64,000 nucleotides of DNA from Salinibacterium sp. TMP30. GTDB taxonomy: Bacteria; Actinomycetota; Actinomycetes; Actinomycetales; Microbacteriaceae. This document shows positions 1 through 7,190 of the stretch, piece by piece. A program made the position numbers and the translations under genes. The DNA is taken from the NCBI RefSeq assembly GCF_038397785.1, contig NZ_CP151642.1, positions 2,046,001 to 2,110,000 on the forward strand. Direction: 5' to 3'. The first letter of the stretch is position 1. Each line of letters starts with the position of its first letter. The notes beneath the pieces are model-generated. The model saw nothing but the letters and a program-made list of their open reading frames with translations. It was not told where the DNA came from and did no database searches.

Positions 1-741
1 GTCATCACCCATTCCCTCATAGGCCGCGAGAATGGCCTCCCGCGGGCTAGCAGGGAGAACCGGATCGCTGACTCGGTGAGCAGCAAAAAGAGCTACCCTG
101 CCATCGCGCAAACCATAAAGCCCGACCATGCGATCCAGCTCATCGGTTGACACTAGCGCGTCGCCCAATGTGTCGTGCAGTCGCGGAGAATCGAAAATAT
201 AGGCGCACGTGTGCATGCCCAGTTGCCGATCAAAAGCCGCCGAATCGCCAAACAGGCTGTGACGCACCGCCGAATGGATGCCATCAGCCGCCACCACAAT
301 ATCGCCAGAGATCCGCGACCCATCCGCCAACACCGCCGTCACGTAATCGGTGCGATCTTCCACATCGACCACCGCGCTTGAAAAACGCACATCAACACTG
401 TCGGGAAGTACCTCGAAGAGTGTCTGCTCAAGATCTTGGCGCATAAGACTCATAAGCTTGCCGCCCTCATTGGCGGCGACGATGCCGTAATCGACTGACC
501 GGCTGCGACCATTGGGCCGCACGAAACGTGCCTCACGAATCGGGTAATGAAGTTCACGCAGCCGCTCGAGAATGCCAATCTTCTCCGCAGCGTCAAAGCC
601 CGGGCCAAAGAAATCGATCATGTAGCCCTGAGTGCGACGCTCAGGTGCGGCCTCGAGGAGCGTCACCTCCCAGCCATTGCTCGCCAACTGACCGGCGACC
701 GTCAGCCCCGCAATTCCTGCTCCACACACTATGGCTTTAAT
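1..741 (-). CDS. FAD-dependent monooxygenase, N-terminal part (cut by window edge)
   Basis: About 247 residues of a class A flavoprotein hydroxylase are visible; the C-terminal part lies beyond the left edge. The protein opens with an ADP-binding Rossmann motif (AIVCGAGIAGL) followed by a typical acidic end of beta-2 (LLEAAPE), and further on has an AADGIHSAVR stretch that matches the DG motif of this family (FAD plus NAD(P)H binding). Such enzymes hydroxylate aromatic or other small substrates; the substrate cannot be told. It lies just downstream of the lactone-oxidase gene in a likely operon. Its start is unusual: the frame is closed by a TGA only six codons before the Rossmann strand and no ATG or GTG precedes it, so an ATT at 741 with an AAAGGG ribosome site seven bases upstream is the best choice. 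Confidence 0.8.
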   Translation of the reverse strand, partial: MKAIVCGAGIAGLTVAGQLASNGWEVTLLEAAPERRTQGYMIDFFGPGFDAAEKIGILERLRELHYPIREARFVRPNGRSRSVDYGIVAANEGGKLMSLMRQDLEQTLFEVLPDSVDVRFSSAVVDVEDRTDYVTAVLADGSRISGDIVVAADGIHSAVRHSLFGDSAAFDRQLGMHTCAYIFDSPRLHDTLGDALVSTDELDRMVGLYGLRDGRVALFAAHRVSDPVLPASPREAILAAYEGMGDD

Positions 742-756
742 AATCGCGCCCTTTCA

Positions 757-2079
757 TTACTGCCCTAACACCTGACACAAATAATCGTTCGCAAACATTC
801 GACCAGGGTCTAGTCGGTCACGAACCGCCAGGAACTCATTGAAACCCGGATACGTTGCCGCCAGCGACTCGGCATGCCGGTTATGCAGTTTTCCCCAATG
901 AGGGCGCCCATCGTGAGCAACCATAATCGCCTCAACTTCGCGAAAGTACTCGCTCGGGTCCTCGCGCCAATACCGGTGCACCGCGACATATCCGGTTGCC
1001 CGCCCTGACGCGGTTGACAGCAGCAGAGAGTCCGCCGCCGCCGAGCGCACCTCGATCGGGAATGAAACTCTCCAATTGCGGCCGGCGATCAGTTTCTGGA
1101 TGGCGCGTACGGCATCCGGCACCGCTTCCACCGGCAGGGCGTATTCCATCTCGCGAAAGCGCACGGTGCGATCTGTCACGAATACGCTGCTGGAGACGTC
1201 AGTGAATTCGCGGTTGCCCGAAAGCTTCACGGCGAGTCGGTTGATGGGAGGGATAACCGCGGGAGCTGCCGTTCCCGCAGCAACGATCGCGCGGAACACA
1301 CCGTTGGCCATGAACTCGTCATCAAACCAGCGAGAAAACTTGGTAAGTGGATGCCGCGGCGCATCTGCGGGCAAGCGCGTGTTGCTCTTGGTCAGTGCCG
1401 TCGTGGTGTGGGGCCAGACATAGAACTCGAAGTGGTCGGTTTCGGCGCTGCGTTGCAGCCACTCCTGCAGGACGGTGTCAGCGGGTTCTGGCCGTTCGAC
1501 CGCGTGCAGGAGGAAGGTGGGAACATACTCGATAGTGACGTCGACAAGCACTCCGAGTGCGCCGAGCCCGAGGGCTGCGGCCGAGAGTAGTTCTGGGTTT
1601 TCTTCGGCGTTGATGTGCAGCACCTCGCCCGCGGCGGTGGCGAGCGTGACGCCGCGCACTTGGGCGGCAATACCGCCGAAGCGTGCACCGGTGCCGTGGG
1701 TTCCCGTGGAGATCGCGCCAGCAATCGTTTGGCAGTCGATGTCTCCCATGTTGGCGAGGGCGAGACCGAGAGGTTCGAGAAGGGCAGGCAGTTGGTGGAG
1801 GTGGGTGCCCGCGCCGAGGGTGACGTGGTTTTCGTCAACCGCGATAACACCATCGAGTGCCCCAACGTCGAGGTGGAGACCGGCGGTCGCGGCAATCGAG
1901 GTGAAGCTATGGCCGGCACCCCACGCTTTCACGGTGAGCCCGCGATCGCGCGCAAAGTTCACCGCTGCGATGACCTCGTCAACGCTCGCCGGTTGGGCAG
2001 TGAATTCTGGGCGGCTGCGCTGAGAACGACCCCAATTGCTCCATTCGGTGCCGGGGCGAATGCCCACAGGTGCCGTCAC
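757..2079 (-). CDS. FAD-linked oxidase of the D-arabinono-1,4-lactone / L-gulonolactone oxidase type
   Basis: A 440-residue protein with an N-terminal FAD_binding_4 (PP-loop) domain, including the GHSFTS and STGTHGTG motifs, and a C-terminal D-arabinono-lactone oxidase domain that ends with the family signature HWGKLH. Members oxidise aldonolactones or alditols with FAD. The GHS motif has the histidine that carries covalent FAD in many relatives. The gene start overlaps the stop of the upstream aldolase-like gene by four bases (ATGA), so the two are translationally coupled. The exact sugar substrate is unknown; alditol oxidase is an alternative. Confidence 0.85.
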   Translation of the reverse strand: MTAPVGIRPGTEWSNWGRSQRSRPEFTAQPASVDEVIAAVNFARDRGLTVKAWGAGHSFTSIAATAGLHLDVGALDGVIAVDENHVTLGAGTHLHQLPALLEPLGLALANMGDIDCQTIAGAISTGTHGTGARFGGIAAQVRGVTLATAAGEVLHINAEENPELLSAAALGLGALGVLVDVTIEYVPTFLLHAVERPEPADTVLQEWLQRSAETDHFEFYVWPHTTTALTKSNTRLPADAPRHPLTKFSRWFDDEFMANGVFRAIVAAGTAAPAVIPPINRLAVKLSGNREFTDVSSSVFVTDRTVRFREMEYALPVEAVPDAVRAIQKLIAGRNWRVSFPIEVRSAAADSLLLSTASGRATGYVAVHRYWREDPSEYFREVEAIMVAHDGRPHWGKLHNRHAESLAATYPGFNEFLAVRDRLDPGRMFANDYLCQVLGQ

Positions 2080-3302
2080 AGGAAGGCCTTTCCTTCTCCA
2101 CGGTAAGTGGGCACCGTTTCGATGATGCGACCGGTGTCGACCACCGCAAACTCGTTCAAATGCTCAGACAGCTCACCCGCTTTGGTGTGGCGAAACCACA
2201 CCCTGTCTCCCACCTCTAAGGCTTCGGCTGCGGGCCCAGTGAGCGGTGACTGCACTTCGCCTGCGCCCTCGCGGGGCAAATACTTGAGACCCGCGGGCCA
2301 CACCGGCTGGGGCATCCGGTCGGGGCCCGGTTCTCCGGAGGCGATCCACCCACCACCGTGAACCGTGGCGATGTGTGGCGAGAATTTGCGGTCGACGGAC
2401 AGCGCGAATGCGGCAGCTGGGGCCGGAGCGAAGTGGCTGTACTGGTCGAAAAGGTGTGGGCCGAACAACCCGCTGCCGGCAGCGACTTCGGTAACAGCGG
2501 GATCGTCGGCAGTGGATTCCAGCGATCCCGTGCCTCCCCCGTTGACGAACTCAAGCTCGGCTATCTCGCGGATCGAAGCGACGATCTCACCGCGGCGCGT
2601 ACGCAACTCCTTAGCCGATGACCGCTGAACGACATCAAGCATTTGCCCATAGAGAGGTCGGCTCGGCGGACGATTGCCGACACCCGCGATTTGCGCTTCG
2701 TAAGCCATAACACCCACGAGAGTGAAGCCGTCACGATCAACCACCGTGCTCGCGAGGCTGCGCGCTTGAGCCGCCGAGTGCACCGGCGAACGGTGTGCAC
2801 CGACGTGGCCGAGCAGAGGAGACTGCCACGAGGCATCAATGTCGATGCACACCCGAATCGTTTCGCGATGGTGCGGTGAAAGAACCGAATCAACAAAGTC
2901 GAGGTGCTCAACAGAGTCGATCATGATGGTGACGCGTTCCGCGAGCGCCGGGCTTGTGCCGAGTGCAGCGATAGCGGCACGATCCACTGTGGGATAACCG
3001 ACCACGACATCGTCGATGGTGTCGGCAAGCCAGAGTGCCTCGGCGAGGGTGTAGGCGAGAACGCCCCGGTAGTCATCGAAGGCGAGTACGGCATCCATTA
3101 CTTCGCGGACACGAATCGATTTACTGGCGACACGGATGGGGAGACCGGATGCTCGTCTCACCAGATCGGCAGCGTTGTGCGAGAGCGCATCGAGTGACAG
3201 CACACCGTAGGGTGTGTCGAGGGCTGCGGTTGCTTCGCTGAGTTGCTTCCAGTAGTGCTCGGGTGTGCGCCAGGGGCTTGCGGGAGTGCTGAGCAGCTTC
3301 AC
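2076..3302 (-). CDS. PLP-dependent D-threonine aldolase / D-serine deaminase-like protein (type III fold)
   Basis: A 408-residue protein with the alanine-racemase N-terminal barrel fold. The PLP lysine lies in RVASKSIRV near residue 63, after the usual LDTPYGVLSLDAL strand. The C-terminal half matches the D-serine dehydratase-like domain, with a late HTKAGE/HLNEF segment that in relatives carries metal-binding residues. Database annotations usually call this group amino acid deaminase/aldolase. It starts at GTG with an AAGGAA ribosome site and overlaps the lactone oxidase gene by four bases, so it heads a probable three-gene operon ending in the monooxygenase. Substrate unknown. Confidence 0.75.
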   Translation of the reverse strand: MKLLSTPASPWRTPEHYWKQLSEATAALDTPYGVLSLDALSHNAADLVRRASGLPIRVASKSIRVREVMDAVLAFDDYRGVLAYTLAEALWLADTIDDVVVGYPTVDRAAIAALGTSPALAERVTIMIDSVEHLDFVDSVLSPHHRETIRVCIDIDASWQSPLLGHVGAHRSPVHSAAQARSLASTVVDRDGFTLVGVMAYEAQIAGVGNRPPSRPLYGQMLDVVQRSSAKELRTRRGEIVASIREIAELEFVNGGGTGSLESTADDPAVTEVAAGSGLFGPHLFDQYSHFAPAPAAAFALSVDRKFSPHIATVHGGGWIASGEPGPDRMPQPVWPAGLKYLPREGAGEVQSPLTGPAAEALEVGDRVWFRHTKAGELSEHLNEFAVVDTGRIIETVPTYRGEGKAFL

Positions 3303-3444
3303 AAAGTTCCTTCGGGTGCACGGCGGTTGGCCAGAGTGCGGAATCAGCGCCTTGGTTGTTCAACTTTCCCAGAACCACACGCGCAACACAACGACACCCG
3401 CGCACGCGGCGGGCTTTCGGCACCCGGCACCTCGGCGTCGGCTG

Positions 3445-4185
3445 CTAGGCGCTGAGTTGCCCAACCGCATGAGCGATCACGAGGGCAAGCATCACGAACG
3501 CGCCGAGGGCCTGCACCAGCAACAGACCCTTCACTCTCGGCGAGAGCGGCATCGCGGCCCCAGGGCTAAACGCCATCGAACTAATCGCCGATTCATACAG
3601 ATAGTCGACGAATGACGGAGTCCAGTCGATGCGTGCGGATGAGCGGCCCGCGACCTCCTCGATGGCGTCGTGATCCTCATCTTGAGCAAAACGGAAGTCT
3701 GCGAGCGGGAGTTCGGAGCGTTCGCTGGTGTGCCGCGTCACCGGACCACCACGATCGAGCTCCCAGTAGACGATGGCGAACGCAATCATATTGGTGAGCC
3801 ATACCTGGGTGGCCGCGATCAACATCGACGGTCCATCCTGAGTGCCGGTGGTGATGAGCTCAATGACGACAAGGACGAGTGCCGCCACATTTGCGGTTGC
3901 CAGCAGCAGCCCGAGCCCCACTGATAGCGCGCGCGACCACGACGTTTGTTTCACCAAGCGCACAGGGTTGAGGGCGATCACGGGGATCAGCATGGCGAGC
4001 CCGAGCGTCACGACCACGATTCGCACAGGCAGCGGCATGATCGCGGTCGGAAGAAATGCGTAGCTGGCAAGAACAACAAGCACTCCGGCTGCGGCCGGCC
4101 ACCGGTGCTCGCCTCGCGCATGCCGTTTGATGAGCTTGTCTTGCTGAGCATCCACATCAGCTTCAGCGCGTGATTTCTTGGCCAT
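3445..4185 (-). CDS. conserved actinobacterial membrane protein
   Basis: A 246-residue protein with a charged N-terminal tail (about 25 residues) and four or five hydrophobic segments (about 30-48, 55-72, 88-110, 122-140 and 220-242). A soluble loop of about 75 residues leads to a conserved hairpin reading DYLYESAISSMAFSPGAAMPLS, which resembles the pore-like hairpin seen before the last helix in a widespread family of uncharacterised actinobacterial membrane proteins. No enzymatic motif is visible. It is transcribed divergently from the ABM-domain gene that starts 55 bases away. Function unknown. Confidence 0.65.
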   Translation of the reverse strand: MAKKSRAEADVDAQQDKLIKRHARGEHRWPAAAGVLVVLASYAFLPTAIMPLPVRIVVVTLGLAMLIPVIALNPVRLVKQTSWSRALSVGLGLLLATANVAALVLVVIELITTGTQDGPSMLIAATQVWLTNMIAFAIVYWELDRGGPVTRHTSERSELPLADFRFAQDEDHDAIEEVAGRSSARIDWTPSFVDYLYESAISSMAFSPGAAMPLSPRVKGLLLVQALGAFVMLALVIAHAVGQLSA

Positions 4186-4240
4186 AGCTCATTATCACTC
4201 TCGACTTGACGGATTGTGGGCGGTGACCTTAGGTAAAGGA

Positions 4241-4543
4241 ATGACTTTTGCAAACGTAGGCACCCTCGGGGTACAGCCCGGCAATCGCGATGCCGTTGTC
4301 GCGATTCTCACGCGTCGCAGCACCGACCTCGATGGGGCCGGATGCCTCAGCTATGAGGTTGGCGTCAGCGACGAGCATCCCGACACTGTGTTCGTTTCTG
4401 AACTCTGGACCTCGGCCGAAGCCCACCAGGCTTCGCTGCAACTCGCGAGCGTTCAGGCAGCAATCAAGGAAGCCATGCCGTTGCTCAACGGACAAATGGG
4501 CGGCAACCGTTTTGAGGTAATTGGGTCGCCGTTGCGGGCTTAG
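4241..4543 (+). CDS. ABM-domain (antibiotic biosynthesis monooxygenase-like) protein
   Basis: A 100-residue ferredoxin-like alpha/beta barrel protein. The visible pattern is typical of the ABM superfamily: a short first strand, a long helix (GNRDAVVAILTRRS), CLSYEVGVSDEHPDTVFVSELWTSAEAHQASL and a final helix. Members are small oxygenases or binding proteins, mostly dimeric. The ATG at 4241 was preferred over an earlier GTG because an AGG-rich ribosome site precedes it and the protein then matches family length. The 3' end overlaps the convergent PLD-N gene by four bases. The substrate is unknown. Confidence 0.7.
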   Translation: MTFANVGTLGVQPGNRDAVVAILTRRSTDLDGAGCLSYEVGVSDEHPDTVFVSELWTSAEAHQASLQLASVQAAIKEAMPLLNGQMGGNRFEVIGSPLRA

Positions 4544-4785
4544 TGTTTGCGATGGGTGGCGCGAGTGAAGCCCGGCAGGCCGCTACTTTTGCGCAGCATG
4601 CGCCAAAAGATCCACGCCAGCAGCCCAAAACCAGGAAACAGGATGAGGGCCGCAACCCACAGCGCTGTCATTAGCGGCAGAACCGTGCCGTCTCGAACGG
4701 TGACAACGATCGCCCAGATAGTGACGACGTAGAACGCGATTATGCCCAGCACGATAGCGAACTGTACACCCGCGAAGTCGACCAT
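4540..4785 (-). CDS. small membrane protein with PLDc_N (phospholipase D nuclease N-terminal) domain
   Basis: An 81-residue protein with two hydrophobic helices (about 8-28 and 37-62). The second carries the PLDc_N signature WVAALILFPGFGLLAWIFWR, known from the membrane anchor of cardiolipin synthases but here found alone. Stand-alone forms are common in Actinobacteria and their job is not known. It is convergent with the ABM-domain gene and 64 bases downstream of the aquaglyceroporin gene on the same strand. Confidence 0.65.
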   Translation of the reverse strand: MVDFAGVQFAIVLGIIAFYVVTIWAIVVTVRDGTVLPLMTALWVAALILFPGFGLLAWIFWRMLRKSSGLPGFTRATHRKH

Positions 4786-4848
4786 GTTGTTTCCTCCTTG
4801 GCGAAACCCTGCTCTGACTTTGCCTTGAGGGTACTCCCGCTGCTGCGA

Positions 4849-5535
4849 CTATGCGATGCGACGCTCGGGAAATAGCCACCGCACTAGCGCAAACCCGATC
4901 GCGGCACCGATGAGTTGTGCGGCGATGAAGCCGGGAGCGGAGGTTGGCGCGATTCCGGCAAAAGTGTCGCTGAAAATGCGGCCTATGGTGATCGCGGGGT
5001 TGGCGAAACTCGTGGAGCTGGTGAAGAAGTAGGCGCCGCCGATGTAGGTGCCGACAGCGATGGGCGCGAGGTGCGAACGGCCCGTGCGTACGAGGGCGAA
5101 GATCACGACGATGAGTCCGGCGGTTGCCACAACCTCGCTGAGAAAGTGGCCCGGTGTGAGGCGCGCTGTGGTGCTGAAGCTGACGGCAGGCTGCGCAAAC
5201 ATGAGGTTCGCGAGGATGGCGCCGACGACGCATCCGAGGATCTGGGTGGGAATGTAGAAGGCGGTGTCGCGCCACGACCGCAACCCGCTGAGCGAATCGA
5301 CGATCGAGACGACCGGGTTGAAGTGGGCGCCGCTGACGGTCATGAACACGAGGATGAGCACGCCGAGCCCGAATGCGGTCGCGACGGCATTCTCGAGCAG
5401 TTGCAGCCCGACGTCGCCGGGCGACAGTTGTTGGGCTGCGATGCCGGATCCGATGACGACGGCGGCGAGGCCCGCGCTGCCCACAAATTCTGCGGTCAGC
5501 CGGCGGGCAAGGGCAAAGCGATGGGGCACGGTCAT
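4849..5535 (-). CDS. aquaglyceroporin (MIP family), probable arsenite channel
   Basis: About 228 residues with six hydrophobic segments and the two MIP half-helices: the first reads HFNPVVS (NPV in place of NPA), the second FANPAIT. It sits divergent to an arsR-arsC fusion gene and next to a second arsC, with an ArsR-type operator in the shared promoter. In Sinorhizobium meliloti an aquaglyceroporin in the ars operon (AqpS) lets arsenite made by ArsC leave the cell, and the same role is inferred here. The start at 5535 fits a leaderless mRNA: -10 TATGAT at 5547-5542 and -35 TAGACA at 5569-5564. An upstream ATG at 5556 lies inside the operator and is less likely. Confidence 0.8.
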   Translation of the reverse strand: MTVPHRFALARRLTAEFVGSAGLAAVVIGSGIAAQQLSPGDVGLQLLENAVATAFGLGVLILVFMTVSGAHFNPVVSIVDSLSGLRSWRDTAFYIPTQILGCVVGAILANLMFAQPAVSFSTTARLTPGHFLSEVVATAGLIVVIFALVRTGRSHLAPIAVGTYIGGAYFFTSSTSFANPAITIGRIFSDTFAGIAPTSAPGFIAAQLIGAAIGFALVRWLFPERRIA

Positions 5536-5569
5536 GGGGTGATCATACCGAAACATTGATAACTGTCTA
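5535..5569 (-). promoter_or_regulatory. promoter of the aquaglyceroporin gene
   Basis: On the minus strand a TAGACA box (5569-5564), a 16-base spacer and a TATGAT box (5547-5542) are followed after six bases by the ATG at 5535, so the transcript is probably leaderless. The ArsR-type operator at 5554-5571 covers the -35 box and part of the spacer, which suits repression by ArsR. Read from sequence only. Confidence 0.5.
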
Positions 5570-5571
5570 TG
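5554..5571 (-). promoter_or_regulatory. ArsR operator 1
   Basis: The minus-strand 18-mer CATAGACAGTTATCAATG is an imperfect inverted repeat and matches 15 of 18 positions of the site at 6587-6604. It lies between the divergent aquaglyceroporin and arsR-arsC genes. Two near-identical sites within one arsenic module, each upstream of a transcription unit, make it a good candidate operator of the ArsR domain encoded at 5602. Confidence 0.6.
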
Positions 5572-5601
5572 AATCAGCGTTCGGCGTTTAGACTGCTTGC
5601 T

Positions 5602-6549
5602 ATGTCAGCGACCGCACCCCAAGCCTCCGAACGCGCCGTCGCCCAGCGCATCGCTCAGAGCATGCGGGCGATTGCTGATCCGACCCGGGTGCAGATTCTT
5701 CGACTGCTGATGGATGCCCCGGATGGCCGCCGCGGGGTTACCGACCTCGCCGGTCGCTTAGGTCTCACCCAACCGACCGTGAGCCATCACGTGCGCATCA
5801 TGGCCAACGATGGCATTCTGCAGAGCACGCAGGAGGGTCGCCAGGTCTGGTATTCACTTGTGCAATCGCGGCTCGCTGACGTGTTCGACTTTGTGCAGCG
5901 CTCCCCCGCGGATGCCCCGGCCGCTGCCGTCGATCCGATCGTGCTCGAGCGCATCACAAACGACCTCGCGTTGCGTTTTGCCGGAGTCTTTTCTCGCGAA
6001 ACTGTGGCCAAATATGTCGCCAGCAGCTACAAACTGTTGCGCCAGGGGGCTCCGCACGATCGCCACTTGTCGTCGCATACGTCGCGGTTCGCCGCCGACC
6101 GACTGGGGTCTCTTTCCGCAGCGGATGCCGCAGCAGCCGGTTCTGTCACTGACGTGCTGTTCGTGTGCGTGCAGAATGCGGGCCGTTCGCAACTGGCATC
6201 CGCGATTCTGCGCTCTCTGGCCGGAGATCGGGTGCGGGTATTGACTGCCGGATCGCAGCCGACCGAAACCATCAACCCGAAGATTGTGGCGGCACTCGAC
6301 GAAATCGGCGTTTCGGTCAATGGCGAATACCCGAAGCCGCTGACCGATGAGGTCGTGCGTGGTGCGGATGTCGTTATCACGATGGGTTGCGGCGACGCCT
6401 GCCCCATCTACCCCGGTCGTCGCTACCTCGATTGGGAACTGCCCGACCCTGCCGCCATGTCGATGGATGGCGTGCGTGCCGTGCGCGATGACATCGATCG
6501 ACGGGTGCGCGAACTGTTGCAGTCGCTGCCGCCGGTGAACGCTGGGTAA
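5602..6549 (+). CDS. ArsR repressor fused to an ArsC/LMW-phosphatase-type arsenate reductase
   Basis: A 315-residue fusion. Residues about 10-100 form an ArsR winged helix (recognition region LTQPTVSHHVRIM). Residues about 115-170 form a helical linker (DLALRFAGVFSRETVAKYV), similar to the three-helix N-terminal domain of some actinobacterial ArsC proteins. Residues about 180-312 form a low-molecular-weight phosphatase-fold reductase with the CX5R loop at Cys189 (VCVQNAGRSQ) and the DP pair in ELPDPAA. One protein may thus sense arsenite and reduce arsenate. No strong ribosome site precedes the ATG at 5602; a start at 5569 would overlap the operator. It is divergent from the aquaglyceroporin and followed by a separate arsC. 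Confidence 0.85.
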   Translation: MSATAPQASERAVAQRIAQSMRAIADPTRVQILRLLMDAPDGRRGVTDLAGRLGLTQPTVSHHVRIMANDGILQSTQEGRQVWYSLVQSRLADVFDFVQRSPADAPAAAVDPIVLERITNDLALRFAGVFSRETVAKYVASSYKLLRQGAPHDRHLSSHTSRFAADRLGSLSAADAAAAGSVTDVLFVCVQNAGRSQLASAILRSLAGDRVRVLTAGSQPTETINPKIVAALDEIGVSVNGEYPKPLTDEVVRGADVVITMGCGDACPIYPGRRYLDWELPDPAAMSMDGVRAVRDDIDRRVRELLQSLPPVNAG

Positions 6550-6586
6550 ACTCATCGCAGCCAGCATCGTTGCCGCTCGCGCAATG

Positions 6587-6604
6587 CATAGACACTCATC
6601 TATG
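6587..6604 (+). promoter_or_regulatory. ArsR operator 2
   Basis: An inverted repeat with 7-base arms (GCATAGA, six bases, TCTATGC; full span 6586-6605) lies directly before the second arsC gene. Its 18-base core matches operator 1 at 15 positions. A TATGCT hexamer inside its right arm could be a -10 box, seven bases before the ATG at 6613, so binding would block the polymerase. Inferred from symmetry and repetition. Confidence 0.6.
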
Positions 6605-6612
6605 CTTAGGTC

Positions 6613-7035
6613 ATGACCACTGAGACTGTCGCACCCCAGAAGCCTGTTGTTCTTTTCGTCTGCATTCATAACGCGGGTCGCTCGCAAATGGCTGCCGGCT
6701 ACATGAACGCGCTGTCGAATGGCGCTGTCGAGGTGCGTTCGGGCGGTTCCGAGCCGGGTAATGAGATCAACCCGACCGCAATCTTGGCTATGGCCGAAGA
6801 GGGCATCGATATTTCGCAGGCAGTCCCTCAGCTGATGACGACCGACCAGGTGCAGTCGTCGGATGTTGTCATCACGATGGGCTGTGGCGACGTCTGCCCC
6901 ATCTTCCCCGGCAAGCGCTACGAGGACTGGGAACTCGTCGACCCCAAGGGCAAAGGCCTCGACGAGGTGCGCCCCATCCGCGACGACATCAAGGCGCGCA
7001 TCCAGAAGCTCCTCGCGGAGATTCTGCCCGTCTAA
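6613..7035 (+). CDS. arsC: arsenate reductase (arsenate-mycothiol transferase type)
   Basis: A 140-residue LMW-phosphatase-fold protein. The catalytic loop is CIHNAGRSQ with Cys17; a typical MGCGDVCPIFPGKRYEDW segment with two further cysteines and the aspartate-proline pair LVDP follow. In Corynebacterium, enzymes of this type join arsenate to mycothiol and mycoredoxin completes the reduction; the same chemistry is inferred from the actinobacterial setting. It is transcribed from its own operator-bearing promoter after the arsR-arsC fusion and resembles the fusion's C-terminal domain closely, so one probably arose from the other by duplication. No arsenite pump gene (acr3, arsB) is nearby. 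Confidence 0.85.
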   Translation: MTTETVAPQKPVVLFVCIHNAGRSQMAAGYMNALSNGAVEVRSGGSEPGNEINPTAILAMAEEGIDISQAVPQLMTTDQVQSSDVVITMGCGDVCPIFPGKRYEDWELVDPKGKGLDEVRPIRDDIKARIQKLLAEILPV

Positions 7036-7083
7036 GTACCGCTAGGTGCGCACAAAGTCGCGCCGTCGTGCGATAAAAAAGGG

Positions 7084-7156
7084 TACCCCGACAGGGACTC
7101 GAACCCTGACTGGGATGATTTTAAGTCATCTGCCTCTGCCATTGGGCTACCGGGGC
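7084..7156 (-). tRNA. tRNA with anticodon UAA (Leu?), class I shape
   Basis: A 73-nucleotide cloverleaf folds by eye. The acceptor stem has seven pairs including G1-U72 and G7-U66 wobbles; the D-stem has three pairs; the anticodon stem GATGA/TCATC encloses loop CTTAAAA with U34-A35-A36. The variable loop has five bases (CCAGT), the T-stem CAGGG/CCCTG encloses TTCGAGT, and the discriminator is A73 with no encoded CCA. The anticodon reads UUA (leucine), yet leucine tRNAs are normally class II with a long variable arm, so the amino acid is uncertain. Confidence 0.75.
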
Positions 7157-7190
7157 GCACCCCACGCAGTGCGTGGGGTACAGCATCACA

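Noticed and set aside
5569-5601. ATG at 5569 as the start of the arsR-arsC fusion
   Set aside because: It lies within the operator and would leave no room for its own promoter; the ATG at 5602 fits the usual ArsR N-terminus.
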